Positions 56,321 to 58,933 of a stretch of DNA of 58,933 bases are shown piece after piece. The first letter of the stretch is position 1, and every line of letters starts with the position of its first letter. This DNA is from Coprinus comatus (Eukaryota; Basidiomycota; Agaricomycetes; Agaricales; Agaricaceae). The notes under the pieces were generated by a model, which was not told the DNA's origin, ran no database searches, and worked only from the letters and a program-made list of their open reading frames with translations. The stretch covers positions 1 to 58,933 of the forward strand of contig JAWPGT010000115.1 of assembly GCA_034638255.1 (NCBI GenBank). The letters are read 5' to 3'. A program made the translations under genes and the position numbers.

Positions 56321-57217
56321 TAAGATCCTTTGTTCGTTGTCATAAGGTTACGCGATCTGAGGTTTGGGGAGTTGTACATGGATCAATGAATGCTTTCCCT
56401 TCCTCGTACTGGCACGACATCAAACCCGGGAACCTCCCTGCGTCCTTCTGTTCTTGATCTCAACAAACCAAACAGTGTTAAGGAGCTCGTTGAATAACAT
56501 GATCTAATCCCAGTCTCTAACCAGCTGGGAAAACCTGCACGAGGCTAAACACCACAAATTCCTCAGAAACATGTGAGTAATTACAATCAATCCCTTATTC
56601 TTACATGACGTATCTTTCTCGTTTATACCAGTGCATATTTCGAAACTGATCAAACATTCAACATGTTAGATTTCACATAGTATATGGATTTTACAGTCGC
56701 CAGAACAAGGTCTAGTGACAGAATGCCTTTCAGTACTCTTTGCGACACGCTTCCGAAGCGCGGACAAATCTTCTTCGAACACCCTCTTTTCAACTTGCTT
56801 CACGTCCGTAACATTCCGCTTTGAAACGTCTGCAGCTGGCCAAGATTTACGATCACGAAGATGTTTTCTGACATATTAACAAACCATGATTTCTCCAGCA
56901 TTTCCAACTTCTTTCTTCATATCTGCTCCGAAGTATACCTCTCAATTCATTGAGTAAGTCGTTGAGAGGTTTACGGTTGGTGAATGTTGGTAGCCTATAG
57001 TTCCTCGGAATGGTAAAAAAATGATGATTTCAAGTTTGCTTGTCCAACTCCTCTTCCACCTGACTTGGTGAGCAACTTACAATCATTAAACAATGCGAGC
57101 GGTTATCAGACTCCAAATGACATCATTTGTTTGTTTTTGTTATGTTTGAAGTTAGACTAATATTATGGGAAAGTTGGATACAACTATGCGCTTAACAGTT
57201 TGGACTTTTTGACACAC
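56321..57217. other. Intergenic region
   Basis: No supported gene on either strand. This is the breakpoint side of the inverted FunK1 duplication: similarity to the 48.6 kb side stops close to the start codon. Confidence 0.35.
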
Positions 57218-58933
57218 ATGGTCAACCAAGCACAAATTCCGCACGACCGCTCTGTACATCGCCAATACGCTGCTTTGTGCAGAGGCAACTTTGCAGGCCC
57301 ATACGAGGTCATGGCATTCCTGAATAAATTCTTACCTTTACACCAGGAAAATGAACTATCCCCAGAGGTCTCATTTCTTCCACTCGTCGCGCTGCATGAT
57401 GACCCTCGTAGAATGGGAGACGAGTTTGTGAATACAGTAACTGCATCTACTTTTCATTACACTCACCTTTGCTGGAGATAAAAACCGTGTCCAGTCTGAC
57501 TCCTAACCTCAAATATGCGAACACGTATACAAAGAGCAAGAAACGTTCCTATCCAACCATCTCTGTTTACAACCAAGAATCCGATATAATGGATCTCAAG
57601 GAACCCGACTGGACGTCTATGGAGCTTTGGGTCGATATCATCAAACCCCAACACGACTCGACGCCTATGCTCCTGGACGACGACTATGGTTTCATGGAGG
57701 AGGATGACCTGTTCAATGACCCCATGCTTGATAACCCTGACCCCTTCAACGACGAAGGGATCTCGTACCTATTTGAGGGAATAGACGATGAATCGCGCGA
57801 AGCTAGAGGGCGGATGGCTACATACTGCTCTGCTCTTTTTGATACCCAATTCCGCCTCCACACATTCTCAATTGTCATTATTGCACATCACGCCAGGCTC
57901 GTATATTGGGATCATTGTCGTGCTGTTGTTACAGAACTGTTTGAATACGGCCGATCTCCAAGTTGTCCTCTTGCACAATTCCTTGTTCGATATTCTCGAG
58001 CCACATCGCACGAACGTGGCTACGATTCTACAGTTGTCCCATGGAAAAAACCGAACATCAATGAGGTTGAGTATCACAACTTGACAGAAGATGCGAGGAA
58101 GAACCTTCATCGTTTGCAAGAATTGGAGTCCGATAATGTTAAATATGGTAGGAAACACAGGGAATTTCGGAAAATGGAAATCCCTGATCGTGATAATCCA
58201 ACAAAAATACACCAAGTTATTGTATCGTACCCACCTCCCTATAGAAACGAGTTGCCATTTTGGAAATGGAACAAGAGGGGTGAAATGCTGGAATCTGGAT
58301 GACGGAAAAATTCTCTACGCCAAAGACTATTGGAGGCAAGACGATCCTTATAGCCAATGTGAAGGGCAAACATACAAGCGTTTAGAAGAAGCAGGTGTAC
58401 GAAATATTCCTACATTCGCATTTGGAAATGATGTGGGACATGCGACGCGCACATCGGATCTCCCCGACGATGACGAGGTTCCCCACGTTCGTTTGCTACA
58501 CTATCGAATGGCGTTGAAGGATATTGGACAACCATTGACTCAGTTTCGCTCTTCCAGAGAATTTGTTTCTGCTATTGCAGACGCAATGGAAGGTATGTGA
58601 TTGTTATTTCATATTGTTAGTGTTGCTAACATATATTTATTGTAGCTCATGACGACGCGTATTTCAAAGCTGGTATATTACACCATGATATCAGCATTGG
58701 AAATATTCTGTTTAAGGATGGCAAGGGAATGTTGATTGACTGGGACCTGGCTGTGCTTCGAGATGATCTGAAACGCGCGCCGCAAAATCCTGATAGGATG
58801 GTATGTGTTTACATATGGTACTGGTACTATCATCATAGTAATCCACAATATTAATTTTCACCAGGGAACTTGGCCATTCTTATCTGTACACAACATCGAC
58901 AATCCGAAACAATGTTCAGATATTGAAGACGAT
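57218..58933 (+). pseudogene. FunK1-type protein kinase, copy B, partial at window end, frame broken
   Basis: Exon 1 (from 57218) encodes MVNQAQIPHDRSVHRQYAAL. An intron at about 57431-57476 joins to IKTVSSLTPNLKYANTYTKS, then MDLKEPDWTSMELWVDII and ATYCSALFDTQFRLHTFSIV with no insertion. At about 58258-58268 there is one extra base compared with copy A, so the frame leaves after YRNELPF and the kinase continues in another frame (FGNGTRGVKCWNLDDGKI). The catalytic exons follow with the same intron as copy A (AGILHHDISIGNILFKD, MLIDWDLAVL). The window ends inside the kinase domain. It lies in inverted orientation to copy A with very high nucleotide similarity, including the introns. Confidence 0.8.

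Noticed and set aside
56419..56450. GGGTTT/CCCGGG-like palindromic bases suggesting a tRNA end
   Set aside because: No cloverleaf can be drawn around it.
1..58933. CRISPR arrays, bacterial operons, riboswitches
   Set aside because: No repeat-spacer pattern and no prokaryotic gene arrangement; gene structure is eukaryotic throughout.

Overview
The window is a chromosome end of a filamentous basidiomycete, most likely an Agaricomycete. The evidence is: telomeric C-rich repeats at base 1; genes cut by many 45-70 base GT-AG introns; F-box/leucine-rich families; FunK1-type kinases; a fungal Zn2Cys6 regulator; SNG1/DUF3533 membrane proteins; and AIG1-like G-domain proteins. I saw no bacterial-type operon, CRISPR array or rRNA, and no convincing tRNA.

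Layout. 1-33 telomere. 29-1630 (-) a spliced zinc-finger gene resembling the 5' part of a telomere-linked helicase gene; its reading frame is closed by the telomere repeat itself. 1747-4130 two subtelomeric satellites (186-base and about 160-base periods). 4783-6571 retroelement debris and two abutting minisatellites. 6848-9431 (-) an MFS transporter. 10469-11696 (+) a G-domain protein. 13061-14640 (+) a secreted protein with a Lys/Pro-rich tail. 15830-16596 (-) Mn/Fe superoxide dismutase. 19500-20714 (+) an F-box pseudogene. 21162-23390 (-) a Zn2Cys6 regulator. 23890-24180 a decayed 5' copy of thymidylate synthase. 24651-25960 (-) an F-box gene with an in-frame stop. 26159-27124 (+) thymidylate synthase.

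The right half holds: GDSL-type esterase genes (29983-31361 and a partial one at 35986-36277, both -); a small membrane protein (32521-33280, -); two further F-box genes (-); an aminoglycoside-phosphotransferase-fold kinase (+); a two-G-domain protein (40892-42802, +); ribosomal stalk protein P1 (-); two SNG1-family paralogues (-) around a FunK1 pseudogene split by a solo LTR; a seven-helix-type membrane protein (+); and an inverted, near-identical second FunK1 copy running off the window end.

Themes. (1) The three G-domains in two genes share intron positions, including a 34-base exon that encodes the P-loop. The 40.9 kb gene is therefore an internal duplication that kept its introns, and its second half looks like a pseudo-GTPase. 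(2) Many recognisable genes carry one-base frame breaks (6961, 14.6 kb, 26.48 kb, 35.17 kb, 38.53 kb, 52.55 kb, 58.26 kb), several in homopolymers. This fits either uncorrected long-read indels or subtelomeric decay, and the two must be separated before any of these is called a pseudogene. (3) Genuine decay is independently shown by nonsense codons (19557, 19785, 25722, 47499), the LTR insertion and the thymidylate synthase relic. The neighbours do not form one pathway; the window reads as a subtelomeric mosaic of expanded families around a few housekeeping genes (SOD, thymidylate synthase, P1).
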